From assembly GCA_028456385.1 (NCBI GenBank), contig JALNQF010000436.1, positions 1 to 30,483 on the forward strand: a stretch of DNA of 30,483 bases, in the 5' to 3' direction. The position numbers and the translations under genes were made by a program. Every line of letters begins with the position of its first letter. Within the stretch, counting starts at the first letter, position 1. Positions 1 to 10,985 of the stretch are shown here, piece by piece. Under the pieces are notes generated by a model. It saw only the letters and a list, made by a program, of their open reading frames with translations, was not told the origin of the DNA and made no database searches. Origin of the DNA: Ophiosphaerella korrae. Its lineage: Eukaryota; Ascomycota; Dothideomycetes; Pleosporales; Phaeosphaeriaceae.

Positions 1-32
1 TAGAGTCTTTTTAGTATACTTCTTCTTTTTCT

Positions 33-89
<57 letters not shown>
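33..89. repeat. (TAG)19 trinucleotide microsatellite
   Basis: Nineteen uninterrupted TAG units near the left window edge. It lies in the presumed gag side of the first Gypsy element. It may be an old CAG (poly-Gln) tract converted by CpA to TpA change, or a simple-sequence expansion that arose after mutation. Its perfection inside otherwise heavily mutated DNA suggests either uniform conversion or recent slippage. Confidence 0.95.
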
Positions 90-99
90 CTTTAGAGGT

Positions 100-1970
100 A
101 GTATAGGAGCAAGATATATAAGCGTAAGTAACTTTCTTAGCTTTACTCTACAAGAACAAGTTAGTATAATAATTACTAATATAAAAAGTAAGCTTTAAAA
201 GCTTTAAAAATAGTAACTTATAATAGCTATAATAATAGTTACTAAAGAGTTTACAAGGCTAAGAAAACTCTAAATATACTACGCGTAGCGTATAAGCACT
301 TAGTACCTACGTATAAGCCTAAAACAAATAGAATTGCAAGTAAAAGTGTTTTTAACTAAGTTTAGATAACTACTACAAAACTTATTAAATAGCTCTACTA
401 CGTAGCTTACCTAGAAAGTATATTATAAGTTAGAGCTTTACTCTATACAATTTAGGTAAGCCTATAGTAGTAAGTAAGCTATATAAGCTATTTAAGCTAC
501 TTTACTATATATAAGTAGCCTAGCTTAGATAGCTCTTTAATTAATAATTATCTTCTACTTATTCCTAAGCTTATATCTTGTAACAGACCTACTTAGAACT
601 ACGATAAGGAAGACCCTATAATCCTCGATACTAACAAGGATAGAAAAAAAAAGAAAAACAAAGACTTTATAAATTTAACTATAGTAAGAATTGCTATTAT
701 ATAAAAAATTATTAGTTAAAGAAGAAAAAAGATATAGTATACTATAAATATAAAAAACTAAGAAGCTTTATAAAAAACTAAGAAACTTTATAAAAAACTA
801 TAGAAATAAAGATTTTAAGAAAGAAGCTAAGTTAAATACAACTAAGAATAAGAAAGAAGTACTAAAAGTATAGGCTAAACCTTAAGAGAAAGTAGCTAGG
901 AGTAAAGAAATATAATACGTAATACTTAATTAGACCTTTTATTATAATAATAACTACTATATATATCTTTCTAGGATGTAAAGAGTAAGATAGTTCTAAT
1001 AGAAGAATAGAGTAGTAGTAATAAAAGAAAGTAGAATAAAAGTATAGCTAGAAGAAATAGCCTATATAATAGACCTACTAATAGAAGACTTAGAAAGGGA
1101 AGAGCCCTAGACTCTATTAATCTAGGCTAAAGAACTAGTACTAGATAAAGAGACTACTACGTTCTCCTCTAAAAAATTACAAGGAGATAAGAGATAAATT
1201 AACATAAGAGGTATAAAGTATACCTAGTTAAATATATATAGTTATAATAGCTATTTAATAATAAATATAGTAGAATAAAACAAAGAATAGAAGTTTGTTT
1301 AAAAATACTTACTAGTTATAAGTATAGAGGATGCGTATAAAGACTAGAAAGAACGTAATCCTAGAATAAAGAAGTTTATAATATTCTAATAATAGATAGA
1401 ATAATATATAATTATAGTAAGAAGAATACCTATATAAAGAGAGTAGTAGTACTTTATAAGAAAAACGCGATAGATTAATAAAACCTATATACTACGTATA
1501 CTAGTAGTATACTACGTTCTAGAAATAACAAGACCTAGTATAGATAAGTACTAGGTAGGGGACGATAAGAGAATAGATCTAGAATATCTAGTATACTCTA
1601 AGATATTATAGGTATTATACCTAAATATAAACTATTATCTATATAGAGAATTAAAAGTACGTAACTATATATAGCTAATACAAAAGGAGGGATATAACTA
1701 TATAACGGCAATCTCTAAGAAGGAAATATAAAGTTAGAAAATAATTAAAATACCTAACAAAGAATATATATTAATTAGACTAGGATCTAAGCTATCTAAA
1801 GAATACGTCTAAGGAAAGCTATAGTACAAGTGTATATATAATAAATACCTAAAGTATAAGAACTATAAATATAAAGTAAGATAGTAGCCCTAGAAGAATA
1901 TATAATATAAGGAATAACCTAAGTTAGAAGGTATAATAGGCCTACATATTACAAAACAAGGTACTTTTTA
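100..1970 (+). pseudogene. Gag and gag-pol linker region of the first Gypsy element (decayed)
   Basis: The position upstream of the protease, in the same + strand frame register, makes this the gag half of the polyprotein. Around 930-985 a stretch reads T-F-Y-Y-N-N-N-Y-Y-I-Y-L-S. It resembles a Cys/Asp/His-rich segment, beginning W-T-x-C, that I recall between gag and protease in related ascomycete Gypsy polyproteins, with Cys and His turned into Tyr as RIP would do. No intact zinc knuckle is visible. Frame limits are not resolvable by eye, and stops are dense. The structural role in particle assembly is inferred from position only. Confidence 0.4.
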
Positions 1971-1977
1971 AAGAAAA

Positions 1978-2280
1978 AAGGTACAAGTTATAATTAATAG
2001 TAGAGCTACAAGGAACTTTATATTTAAAAAGTTTATAGAAAAACAAGGAATATACTATATAACAAAGAAATACCCTTAATAACTAAGTACTATTAAAGAA
2101 AAACTATTTTAGAAACCTATTAGGTTTTAAATAGTACCTTCTACACTAAGACTAAAAAGACTAGAAATTAAGAATATAGTTATAGACATAACAAAAATTA
2201 TAAATAAACAAGATATAATATTAGGAATACTATAGTTATAGATAACTAACCTAAAGATTAATTAGAGAATAGAGAGAATT
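1978..2280 (+). pseudogene. Retropepsin (aspartic protease) domain of first Gypsy element
   Basis: In frame, the sequence at 1981 reads V-Q-V-I-I-N-S-R-A-T-R-N-F-I. This is the family motif hydrophobic-hydrophobic-D-S-G-A-T-x-x-F with the catalytic Asp changed to Asn and Gly changed to Arg. Further on (about 2208-2270) it reads D-I-I-L-G-I-L, then an N-x-K-I-N segment, matching the conserved I-L-G-M-x-W-L...N-P-x-I-D-W block that closes the domain. Retropepsin cuts the Gag-Pol polyprotein. The Asp to Asn change alone would inactivate it. It shares its reading frame with the following reverse transcriptase. Confidence 0.75.
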
Positions 2281-2529
2281 AGCTATCCTAAAAAAGATAT
2301 ATTAAAATCTAATATAAGCACGTATAAAGGAGAGTTCCTAGAAGAATATAAGAAATAGGAAAAACAACTAATAGAACCTAATAATTATCTTCTAGAATAT
2401 TAACTATAGGACGTAGTAATAAACCTAGAAGAAAGAAAGAACGTAGGTTAGAGCCTAGTTTATTAAAAAACTAAAGAAGAATTAAAGATTAAGAGAGTAT
2501 TTATTAAAAGTGTAATAAAAAAAAGATAG

Positions 2530-3720
2530 ATAAAAAACTCCTAATTATTAGTAGTATATAGACTTATCTATATAGATAAGAAATAGATAAAAGATAAACA
2601 ACCTTACGTAAACTTTAAGAAAATAAACGCAATTATAAATAAAAACTAATACCCTTTACTATATATAGATAAAATACAAGATAGACTATAAAAAGCCTAA
2701 ATCTTTACAAAACTAGATATCTAAAATACCTACTACTAGATTAGAATTAATAAAAGTAATAAATAGAAATAAGTTTTTAGAACGTAGTATAAACTATTTA
2801 AATATATAGTTGTACTATTTAGATTAATAAATCTACTAGTAGCATTCTAAAAAAGAATTAATATAGTTTTAAGAGAATACTTAGATATATTTATATTTAT
2901 ATATCTAGATAATATTATTATATTCTTAGAAATAGAAAAAGAGTACGCGTAATATATATTTAAAGTACTAGAGAAACTAGTAAAAAATAAATTATTCTTT
3001 AAGATAAAAAAATACAAGTTTTATACTAAAGAAAAAGACTTCCTTAGATTTATTATTAAACTAGGAAAAATATAGATTAACTCTAATAAGATTAAAGTAA
3101 TCTATAAATAGCTAATACTAATAAACCTATAAGAAGTACAATAGTTTTATAGGTTAGCAAACTTCTATAAAAAGATAATAGTAAGATAGTCTAAGTTAAT
3201 AGAGCTATTAATAAAACTTATAAAGAAAGATATACTATTTAAATAGACTTAAGAATATAAAAAAGTATTTAACAAGATTAAATAGAAGTTTTTAGAAAAC
3301 CTAGTTATTAGAATATATAACCTAGACCTACTAGTATTAGTAAAAATAGATATATTAAACTTAATCTATATAATAGTACTAATACAAAAAGATTAGGTTA
3401 TAAAATAAGAATACCTAGTTAAATACTTCTCTAAGAAAATAAAGCTAGTAGAACTTAACTACCTAATCTATAATTAGAAAATACTAGCAATCTATAAAGT
3501 ATTTAAGTAATATAGTATATATTTATAAATAGTAAAATATTAAATAAAAGTCTATATAGATAATAAAAATCTTATAAGATTTATACTAGATAAAGATTTA
3601 TTTTAACAATATATAAGATAGTAGGAATTCTTGTTAATATTTAACTTTAAGATTATAAATACTAAAGGTAAAGATAACTAACTTATAGATACCTTAAGTA
3701 AATACTACTAGTAGAGTTCT
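2530..3720 (+). pseudogene. Reverse transcriptase and RNase H domains of first Gypsy element
   Basis: One frame reads through from the RT fingers to RNase H with only TAA/TAG interruptions. Visible blocks are P-Y-V-N-F-K-K-I-N near 2604 (family D-Y-R-x-L-N region), Y-P-L-L-Y-I near 2650, F-T-K-L-D-I near 2704, and the active-site box at 2902-2913. That box reads Y-L-D-N instead of Y-L-D-D, a TpG to TpA change on the second catalytic Asp. RNase H is seen as V-Y-I-D-N-K-N-L near 3550 (family T-D-H-K-N-L) and a closing segment ending D-T-L-S-K-Y (family A-D-A-L-S-R). This enzyme would copy element RNA into cDNA. It is clearly dead here. Confidence 0.92.
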
Positions 3721-3829
3721 AATTAAGAATAAAGATAGATATTTAGTCCTAAATATACCTAAAATAGCTATAATACTTAAAAGAAAAAGTAGTAAGCTAA
3801 ATAAATAGATATAGAAAGAAATAGAGAAA

Positions 3830-4720
3830 GACTCTAAAGAAATAGAAAAACTTAAGATCTAAGAAATACTTGTAAAAGCTTATAGAAGAATATATATCCT
3901 AAGTAAAATATAAAGAGAGTTTATATAATAGTTTTATAAACTACTAGTATATAGATACTAAAGTATTAATAAAATACTAGATAGACTTTTAAAGAACTAT
4001 TATATCTTAAAAGTAATATAACTAGTAATAGAAATACTATAAGATTATATAGAATATTATAAAAATAAGTATAGTAGATATATACTATATAAGATACTAT
4101 AACTAGTTAAAATACTAGAATAACTCTAAAGAGTTATTACAATAGACTTAATTACAAAGTTACTAAAGTTAAAAGACCTAATATAAAGAATTAAATATAA
4201 TAGAATCCTAATAATAGTAGATAAGCTTATAAAGTACTTATACTTTAGACTATATAAAGAAAAAAGTAGGATAGAAGTTACTAAATACTAGGTTCTAAGA
4301 ATAGTAATTAGCTAATATAGTATTCTAGACAAGATTATTATAGATAGAGATATAAGATTTATATTAAAACTATAGAGAATAATAATAGTATTATTAAGAA
4401 TTAGATATATAATATTAATACTATACTACCTATAAATAGATAGATAATTAGAACGTATAAATTAGATAGTAGAGTAATATTTAAAATACTACCTTAACTA
4501 CAACTAGAATAATTAGGTATAGATACAACCTATAGTATAATTAGTATACAATAGTATAAAGAATATAGTAATAAGAGTATTACTTATCTTTTTAAACTAT
4601 AGATTTAACTCTAATATATATTAGATACTAAAATTTAAAGTATCTTAGTCTCTAAGAAAAGAAAACTTTATAAATAAACTTAAAGAAATATATAATTAAC
4701 TATAATAGAATGTAGAATTC
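3830..4720 (+). pseudogene. Integrase domain of first Gypsy element
   Basis: Around 3935-4015 the frame reads L-L-V-Y-R-Y, I-N-K-I-L-D-R-L, N-Y-Y-I-L. This is the HHCC zinc-binding arm (H-x-x-G-H-x-G-x-x-K-T) with His turned into Tyr. At 4202-4245 it reads R-I-L-I-I-V-D-K-L-I-K-Y, matching the highly conserved catalytic core stretch Y-D-S-I-L-V-V-V-D-R-L-T-K. The integrase frame is offset by one base from the RT/RNase H frame, so an indel lies between about 3720 and 3890. Integrase inserts cDNA into the chromosome. It is followed by the chromodomain. Confidence 0.87.
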
Positions 4721-5004
4721 TTATAGGATTAAATAGTAAAGTTCTATAATAAAAAATACTAAGAAGGACCTTAATTTAAAGAGAGGAAAAAAGTATAGTT
4801 AATATAAAGAAATATTAAGAGGAAATAACTAAGTTTAAAACTAGATTATATTAAGATAAGACTATATAAGATAAAAAAAGAAGTTACATTATTTATATTT
4901 AAACTAAAACTACTAGATAAAATAAAGATATACTTAATATTCTATATATTACTACTAGAAAAAGTACTATAAGAAGTAAAACTACTAGTATACAAAGTAG
5001 ATAT

Positions 5005-5200
5005 ATATAGAGAATAAGAAAACTAAAAAGTTAAGAAGATTTTATAATATTAATTCTATAATAGAAGAAATTACTACCTAGTAATATAGATAGGTATAGA
5101 TAAAAAAAAGTAACTATAAGAAGATATATAGAAACTAGAAGATAATCTTAATTACTTTAAGAAACTAAAAGAGTTCTAAAATTAAAACTCTCTAGACTAC
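5005..5200 (+). pseudogene. C-terminal chromodomain of the Gypsy integrase
   Basis: Reading through stops gives K-V-K-K-I-L, then Y-Y-L-V-I-x-I-G-I-D, then E-D-I-x-K-L-E-D-N-L and K-K-L-K-E-F. These match the chromodomain plan: V-E-x-I-L, Y-L-V-K-W-x-G-Y, T-W-E, then L-x-N-A and a closing helix ending in F. Chromodomains direct chromovirus integration to methylated-histone heterochromatin, which fits the repeat-rich setting. Placement directly after integrase and before the element end is the expected order. Confidence 0.7.
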
Positions 5201-5249
5201 CTAGTAGTAAATAAAAAAGACCTATACTACTAGTAGTAGGTAGATAGAT

Positions 5250-5837
5250 AATAGATACGCCTAAGGTAGTAGGAGCTAGAATAGCCCCTACTATATCCTT
5301 AAAGTCTAGTTTAGATTCTAAAAAAGTAGACTATTTAATAGACTTTTTATTATTTAAGGCTTTTATCTTATAAAGATAAGATAAACAAGCCTAGTTATTA
5401 GATAACTATATCTAATTATTAAGAAGTTATAACTAATATTCTTCTATTATATAATAAAAGAGCTTATAAAGCCTTTTATACTCCTTTTTAGCTTCTATAA
5501 TCTATAATAATAGTTTTTCTTAAGTATAGTTAATAGCTCTCTTTATTATATATAAGTATAGACGCGTAAATAAGTATCTTTAACTTATACTCTACTAGAG
5601 ATATACTTAATAAGTTATAAAATTAATAGGTATTAGTATATATATATACTTTATAAGCTTTACTAAACTTTAAAGAAAGATAAACTAATAAAGAGTTTAA
5701 GGACTTATAATAAGAATAAAGAAATATTATAATACTATAATATTATATATAATTAGCTAATTAAAGATAATAAAGGGTAGACTTAGTAGGTATATAAATA
5801 GAGGATAAAGAACTTAATATTAATAAAGAAAGTAGGC
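5250..5837. other. AT-rich stretch without recognisable coding; possible decayed 3' LTR
   Basis: No family motif was seen on either strand. Position after the chromodomain makes it the place where the polypurine tract and 3' LTR of the first Gypsy element should lie. The partner LTR is outside the window, so this cannot be confirmed from the sequence given. Confidence 0.4.
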
Positions 5838-6070
5838 TATAAGATAAGTAGAGTAATAACCTAGATTAGAAAACTACTTATAATTAGGATACGTAGTTAA
5901 TCCCTTAATCTCTTATATATATAGACAAGAATTAAGTATTGATTAATAGATTAGTAATCTATAATATATAGTTACTAAGACTAGATATAAGTAATAAATT
6001 AATAGATTAGTAAAGGTATATAGTTAGTAGTAATATAAATTATTAGGATAGTATTAGTAATCTAATCTCT
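5838..6070 (+). repeat. Left arm of long inverted repeat
   Basis: The outer 18 bases (5838-5855) are an exact reverse complement of 7861-7878. The inner block (about 6050-6070) is a near-exact match to the reverse complement of 7647-7667. A middle block around 6013-6037 (aaaggtatatagttagtagt and onward) matches exactly for about 25 bases. Differences in between are mostly A/G or T/C, as independent RIP of two copies would leave. Weaker similarity may extend about 20 bases further inward. Confidence 0.85.
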
Positions 6071-6359
6071 AACCTAGAACGCTAATACTTAATATTTTAT
6101 ATATAAATTAACTATTATTAATAGTTTTTACCTAATTACTATATAAGCTTTTATTATTACTTCTTAATCTACTAATACCTTATAGGTTAATTGTAGTCGA
6201 TAATAAGTAACCCTATAACAATATTTATAAAACTTAAGATAAGCTAACTTATTTTATATAGAAATAGGTATAGTATAAGTATAAGTATAAAAATAAGAAT
6301 ACACTATAAATATATAGAGCCTAAGGACTAAGAGGCTATAAGTAGTATAAAAGGCTAGT

Positions 6360-7560
6360 AGTATAACTAGCTAAAAATAAAGAAGCTAATAGAAAAAATT
6401 AGAAAAGCTTTTAATAAGCTCCTAGGCACTTAATAAATAGTTATTAGAGGTATAGATAATAGAAATACTAAAATAGAAATATAACTAGTAAGAAAATAGT
6501 AAGAATAGAAAATAATAATAAGTAGTATAGTAAGAAAAACACAGCTTAGTAATAGTAAGTAGTATACTATAATTATAGATAAATAAAATATAAAAAGAGT
6601 AGTAAAAGAAAGAATATTATAAAGTAATCCTAAGCTATAAAATCTATCTTATTATCTAATAAAGAGACTATACTAAGGCTATTACTTTACTAGCTAAGAA
6701 CTTCTTTATATAACTTAGGACTTTTAAACTTAATACCTAATAGACTATATAAGTTACCTAAAAGAATTAGTATACTAATAATAGATAATAGCTTTACTAT
6801 CCTAAATATACCCTAACTAATAATTAAAATATCTTTATAGATATTTAGCTAGCTTATAGTAGCTATTAAAATAATAGTAGTATAGAATAGTAGAGTATAT
6901 ATTAGTAAATAAAACCTATTTATAAATAAGATATTTAAGTTTATTATTACTAATATAATAGAGTTTCTAGATAGTATTAAAGAATAAGTAATCTTTTATA
7001 AATAGCTTATTAGAGACTAAATTTATAATATTATTACGTTTAGTAATAAGATAAGAAAAGATATTATTAAATAAAGTATAACTAAGTTTATAGAGGTAGA
7101 GAAAGCTAAAGATTAGATAATAGTTAGAGAAGTAATAAGAAATAGGTTCTAAGGGTCTAATAAAGTATAATAAAAAGAGATAGAAGAAGTACTTTAAACC
7201 TAGCTATAGTAATACTTACTTAAAGACAACTTCTTTTTCTAAAACTACTTTAATAACTTTAGCCTTTAGTTTATAAAGTACTAGAAAGTAAAAATAATTA
7301 TAGAAGCTATAAAAAGATACTACTTAGTAAAAAGACTTAATAAGTACTACCTATAAAAAGTCTTTAATAAATATAACCTAAGTAATAAAAATATAAAAGA
7401 CTTTAACTTTTAAATAATCTAGATATACCTTAACTAGCTAGTATAAAGAAACTTATAAGTAGAACGTTTTAACTTAGCCTTTAAAAGAACTATAAGTATA
7501 ACAAGGTTACTTACTATTAACTATAGTAACCTCTATAGATTATAGTAGATTAAATATTAA
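6360..7560 (+). pseudogene. Unrecognised decayed frame inside the inverted-repeat element
   Basis: A + strand frame of about 400 codons, with TAG/TAA interruptions only, fills the space between the inverted-repeat arms. Its composition is protein-like (mixed Lys, Ile, Leu, Asn, Phe, with a charged segment I-E-V-E-K-A-K-D near 7094). I see no DDE-type, zinc-finger, RT or tyrosine-recombinase motif. By position it would be the transposase or accessory protein of the element. The frame is chosen because the stops are relatively sparse in it, which is weak evidence in TA-rich DNA. Function is unknown. Confidence 0.35.
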
Positions 7561-7646
7561 TAACTAAAGTATATATAGTAATTATATAATAAACTTATAA
7601 ACAATAGAATAACTCTTGCGATATTAATATATTGTCGCTCTTAGTC

Positions 7647-7878
7647 AGAGATTAGATTACTAATACTTTCTTAATAATACATATTACTACTAACTATATA
7701 CCTTTATATTATATTTTAATATATAGTATAGATTTATAGATTAAACTTAATTTATTACTCTATTTCGTAGATTAATAGATTACTTATAATATATTATATA
7801 TAACTATAGATTACTTGTATTACGTATCTAGGTTATAGTTTATTTCTTAATCTAGGTTACTACTCTACTTATCTTATA
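7647..7878 (-). repeat. Right arm of long inverted repeat
   Basis: Reverse complement of the left arm at 5838-6070. Arm lengths agree to within one base (233 against 232), so few net indels have accumulated even though many substitutions have. Confidence 0.85.
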
Positions 7879-8179
7879 CTTCGTTAGTACTTAAGTTAAG
7901 ACTAATTTGTTCTATCTTAATTTCTCCTATTATATCTATAATAATAAGTATACTAAAGCGTATAAGCTATAAGAAATAGCTATTTATAATACTTAAAGGG
8001 ATATTTAGGCTTCCTAATATAAAGCCTATACCTAACTCTTATAACTAGACTTAAAGATAGAAGATAGTCTAAATAATTTTAGGAATAGAAATTATATAAT
8101 TAGAAGTTAAAATCTTATAAAATACTTTATAATAATAAAACTCTAAGTAATTACATTTATAGCTATAAATAACCTAAAC

Positions 8180-9450
8180 GCTAGAGCTTAAAAGTTTATT
8201 TAGATACTAGAAGTATACTTAGTTATAAAAAGATAAATTAAAGTAGATAAGTATTTATAGACCTCTTAAGCTATAGTAAACTTATAGTTAGTAATACCTT
8301 TTATAATAAAGCTATAAATTTAAAAGAACCTTTTACTACTATTTTAGAATAGCGTAAAACCTTAGTATTAGAATAATATAGTAATTATAAGTTTAGTCTT
8401 TTATAGATATATTAAGTATAGATACCTAAATTACTATATTAATAACTATAAAGAACGAAAAGCTTTAATACTATTTAGATACATATAGTTTAATCTAGAA
8501 ACTAGAAGATATTAATAAAGTATAGAGTTAACTTACTAAGGGTTTATTAAATAGATTAAAGTAAGTAGTAACTAGAATAATATAATAATCTAGTATATCT
8601 AGTAGAAAATACAAGACTTATAATATTAAGAAATAAACCTTTAGGTTATAATAAACCTTATAGTATAATAGCTAGTATAGCTTTAGATAATAGTAGTAAT
8701 AAACTTACTTAGAAGTATAATAGATAATTTAGAAGAAGATAGAATAGTAAGCGTAGAAGAATATAATAGATTCTAGATATAGTAACTAAAAATAAAAAAG
8801 ATCTAGTAGAAGAAAATATTATTAATACTATATATATTACTATAGTAGGGTTTAGGACCTAAGGGCCCTTAGTACCTATTCTAGCTATATAAAATAATTA
8901 CAAAAATAAAGCTAAATTCTTTAAATCTAAGTAGACCTAATTTAATACTATAGAAATAGATATAAATCTAGAATAACTTCTTAAAAAATAGATAAATAAA
9001 AGAACTACGTAAAAAAGCTTAAGTAAATTAATACTTTAAAATTAAATACTAAAGAAGTAATATTAAAAGTTATAGAAATACTAGTATTACAAGTTATATA
9101 AATACTTTTAGCTAATATACTAAACCTTTTTAAAAAGCTTATAAAGCCTACTTTTATAGTAGATAAGTTAGAAGAATTTATAAATAAAAGAGTAATAGTA
9201 AGTATAACTAAAAACTTAGGAGAGATACTTTAGAGCCCTAAAAGACTACTAGTAGCTCTATCCTAGAATAGCCCTTACCTATATATAATAAATACTAATA
9301 TTCTTTATAAAGTAATAGTAAAAGCTATAAATAGAAAAATTATTAGATATAAAGCTTATAATCTCTTAGGCTCTACTAAATTACTTTTTATTATACCTAT
9401 ACGCCTTACTAGTCTTATAACTAATATAAATATAGTAAGAGAGTACTTAG
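8180..9450 (+). pseudogene. Gag-like region of second Gypsy element (decayed)
   Basis: Readable + strand blocks lie upstream of the protease. They include a Y-F-x-x-I-x-F-N-L-E-T-R segment near 8470-8510 and a later block around 9150-9420 containing L-G-S-T-K-L-L-F-I-I-P-I-R. Position and composition fit a gag polyprotein with its linker. I do not recognise a zinc knuckle. Stops and possible indels prevent an exact frame. The role as capsid precursor is inferred only from the order of domains. Confidence 0.4.
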
Positions 9451-9519
9451 AATATAACTAACTTCGAAGGATTAAAAGACTTAAAAATAAATACTAAAAG
9501 GTAATAATCTAAGTCTATA

Positions 9520-9800
9520 AGACTAGACTACTAGCCTTACTAAACTTAGAAGTAGAACTTAATACAATCTACTTTAAAATAGCTATAGTATAGCTAGTTA
9601 CTATAAATAAAGTATAAAAGTTCTTTAAATAGATTATTTTAAGTATACTAGTTATAATTAGAAGTATTAAAGTTTAGTCTAACTTCTTTATTATATAAAG
9701 TCTCTCTTACCTAATAATCTTTAAGAACCTATTTATAATAGATTATTAATACTCTTTTAAATAAGAAGGTAATAGCTAAATATACTATAAATTTTAGTTA
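9520..9800 (+). pseudogene. Aspartic protease domain of second Gypsy element
   Basis: The frame from 9549 reads E-V-E-L-N-T-I-Y-F-K. This corresponds to a retropepsin active-site region of the form (D/G)-G-A-E-x-N-T-I, in which the acidic and Gly positions are altered. It is followed by S-I-K-V-Q-S-N-F-F-I-I and L-S-Y-L-I-I-F-K-N-L-F, matching the family pattern V-x-x-x-F-x-V-x-x-x-x-x-x-x-I-L-G-x-P-F. The domain would process the polyprotein. It sits between the gag-like region and the RT start, as in retrotransposons. Confidence 0.6.
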
Positions 9801-10329
9801 AAGAATTAAAATACTTATATAAAGTTTATAGTAATATTTAATAGAATAAGAAGTATAAGATAGATAAATATAGTAATAATAGAAAAACTAATAAAGAACT
9901 TTACAACTAAAAGTAGAGTTCTATAAATAGATACTAGGAAAATAGAGAAATAAGAAAGAAACGCCTAAAGAACTATTAGTAGTACCTAGTATCTATACTA
10001 GGAATTATAGAATAATATATAAGTAGATCTAATAATAATAAAATAAGCTTAAATTTCTCTATATAAAAGTATCTTAGAAATCTTAGAAGACTTTATAAAG
10101 ATATAGAAACAAGTAAAAAAAGAAAATATATACTTAAAATCTAATTAAAGATAAAGCTATAATTTAGGCTAAATACTATATATAAGTAAAAAAGTAAAAA
10201 AGTATAGCTAGTCTATAACTTATTAGTATAGCTCTATAAAGTAAAAGGTTAATTAGACTAAAAAGTAAGAGTAGAACTTAAGTAGCTAGTAAAAAATAAC
10301 TAAAGCTAAATACAATTCTAATAATATAT

Positions 10330-10697
10330 TATTAATAAGACTACTTTCTTTTCTATAAGTACTTAGGTTATATAAAATTAGCTAGTAAAAATAAAGATTA
10401 CTAACTTACTATAGCTAAAAGAAAAAAAATACTAATTAATATTTTTCTATATTAAAAAGCTATATTAGGCTTTAACTATATAGAGTTAGGCTATATCTAC
10501 TCTAATATTTTTCTACTAGTTTAAATTAATATAGTACTTTATAAAGTATAAAAAGAGGATAGCTTCTCTATACTTTATAAACTAAGAGACGTAGTTAATA
10601 AGAGAATTTATAAATAGTTAGACTAAAAAGTCTTTAAATTAAGTAAAAGCTTATATAGTAACTCTTAGTTCTTAGTAAAGAAAAATAACTACTTATA
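10330..10697 (+). pseudogene. N-terminal part of reverse transcriptase, second Gypsy element (interrupted)
   Basis: The frame reads S-F-S-I-L-Y-K-L-R-D-V-V-N near 10560-10600, then K-R-I-Y-K-Q-L-D-type residues, S-K-S-L-Y-S-N-S-x-F and L-V-K-K-N-N. This is the entry to the RT domain in a group whose consensus is roughly I-x-x-R-I-E-x-G-x-L-E-x-S-x-G-P-Y-S-N-P-W-F-x-V-x-K-K-N. The next conserved block (Y-R-x-x-N) should follow within a few codons but is replaced by foreign GC-rich DNA. The break is therefore inside the gene and probably marks an insertion. Confidence 0.65.
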
Positions 10698-10708
10698 TTC
10701 AAGTGTTC

Positions 10709-10765
10709 GTGGAAATGCGTCCGTTTTTAGAGGGCATTTGCCGCCGCTTTTAGAGGCGTTTCCAC
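10709..10765. repeat. Clustered short direct and inverted repeats at island edge
   Basis: Two 13-base direct copies, ccgtttttagagg (10721-10733) and ccgcttttagagg (10744-10756), differ at one base. Two 10-base inverted copies, gtggaaatgc (10709-10718) and the reverse complement of gcgtttccac (10756-10765), also differ at one base. A partial further copy, gctttagag, lies at 10791. Such clusters just inside a transposon end may be recombinase-binding sites, but that role is inferred. Confidence 0.6.
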
Positions 10766-10985
10766 CTCGCTTAGCCCCCAAAGGCTCGCTGCTTTAGAGA
10801 CAGCCCTGATCGCCAAGGCGGTGCCTAGACAGGGGACCTGCGCCTCGCGCGTTGATCACCACGCCTCACCAGGCTCACTACCTCTCGTTACTATGCTCAA
10901 GGGCAAGCGCCGCCGCGAGTGACGCTGCTAGACTAGACATGATAACCCTCCATTCTCTACGCCGCAGGCATCTCTTCGAACACCC

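Larger units (their letters stand above)
1..5250 (+). mobile_element. RIP-decayed Ty3/Gypsy chromovirus-type LTR retrotransposon
   Basis: The domain order on the + strand is gag-like, protease, reverse transcriptase, RNase H, integrase, chromodomain, which is diagnostic for Ty3/Gypsy chromoviruses. All domains are recognisable only after reading through TAG/TAA codons. Changes at key residues fit C to T at CpA on either strand: Asp to Asn where GAT follows T, and Gln or Trp codons to stops. The left end is outside the window, so the 5' LTR is not visible. The right end is set loosely after the chromodomain. I could not identify a 3' LTR with confidence, because its partner lies outside. The element is non-autonomous in its present state. 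Confidence 0.88.
5838..7878. mobile_element. Unclassified element bounded by a ~232-bp inverted repeat
   Basis: Two arms in inverted orientation, about 232 bp each and about 1.58 kb apart, bound a decayed frame. This is the architecture of a DNA transposon with long terminal inverted repeats. It is also compatible with two inverted solo LTRs, or with a fold-back element. The flanking Gypsy elements are both on the + strand, so LTRs of one family shared between them would be direct, not inverted. That favours a separate element. No target-site duplication could be recognised in the TA-saturated flanks. Confidence 0.5.
7890..10697 (+). mobile_element. 5' half of a second, distinct Gypsy-type element, truncated in RT
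   Basis: Gag-like, protease and the amino-terminal part of reverse transcriptase occur in order on the + strand, all RIP-mutated. The motifs differ from those of the first element, so this is another family. The coding frame ends abruptly near 10697, just after the K-K-N-N segment that begins the RT palm/fingers in this group. GC-rich, non-RIPed DNA begins at once. The missing 3' half (rest of RT, RNase H, integrase, LTR) is not in the window. The leader between 7890 and about 8150 shows no coding signal. Confidence 0.72.

Noticed and set aside
1..10697. Mitochondrial origin because of extreme AT content
   Set aside because: The retrotransposon domain order and CpA/TpG depletion are nuclear RIP features; no mitochondrial genes or tRNAs were seen.
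10690..10705. A known Starship target motif (such as a TTAC-type site) at the junction
   Set aside because: The bases at the junction (ttatattcaagtg) could be a RIP-altered TTACA, but the spacing does not fit the motif I recall. TTATA is too common in this DNA to carry weight.
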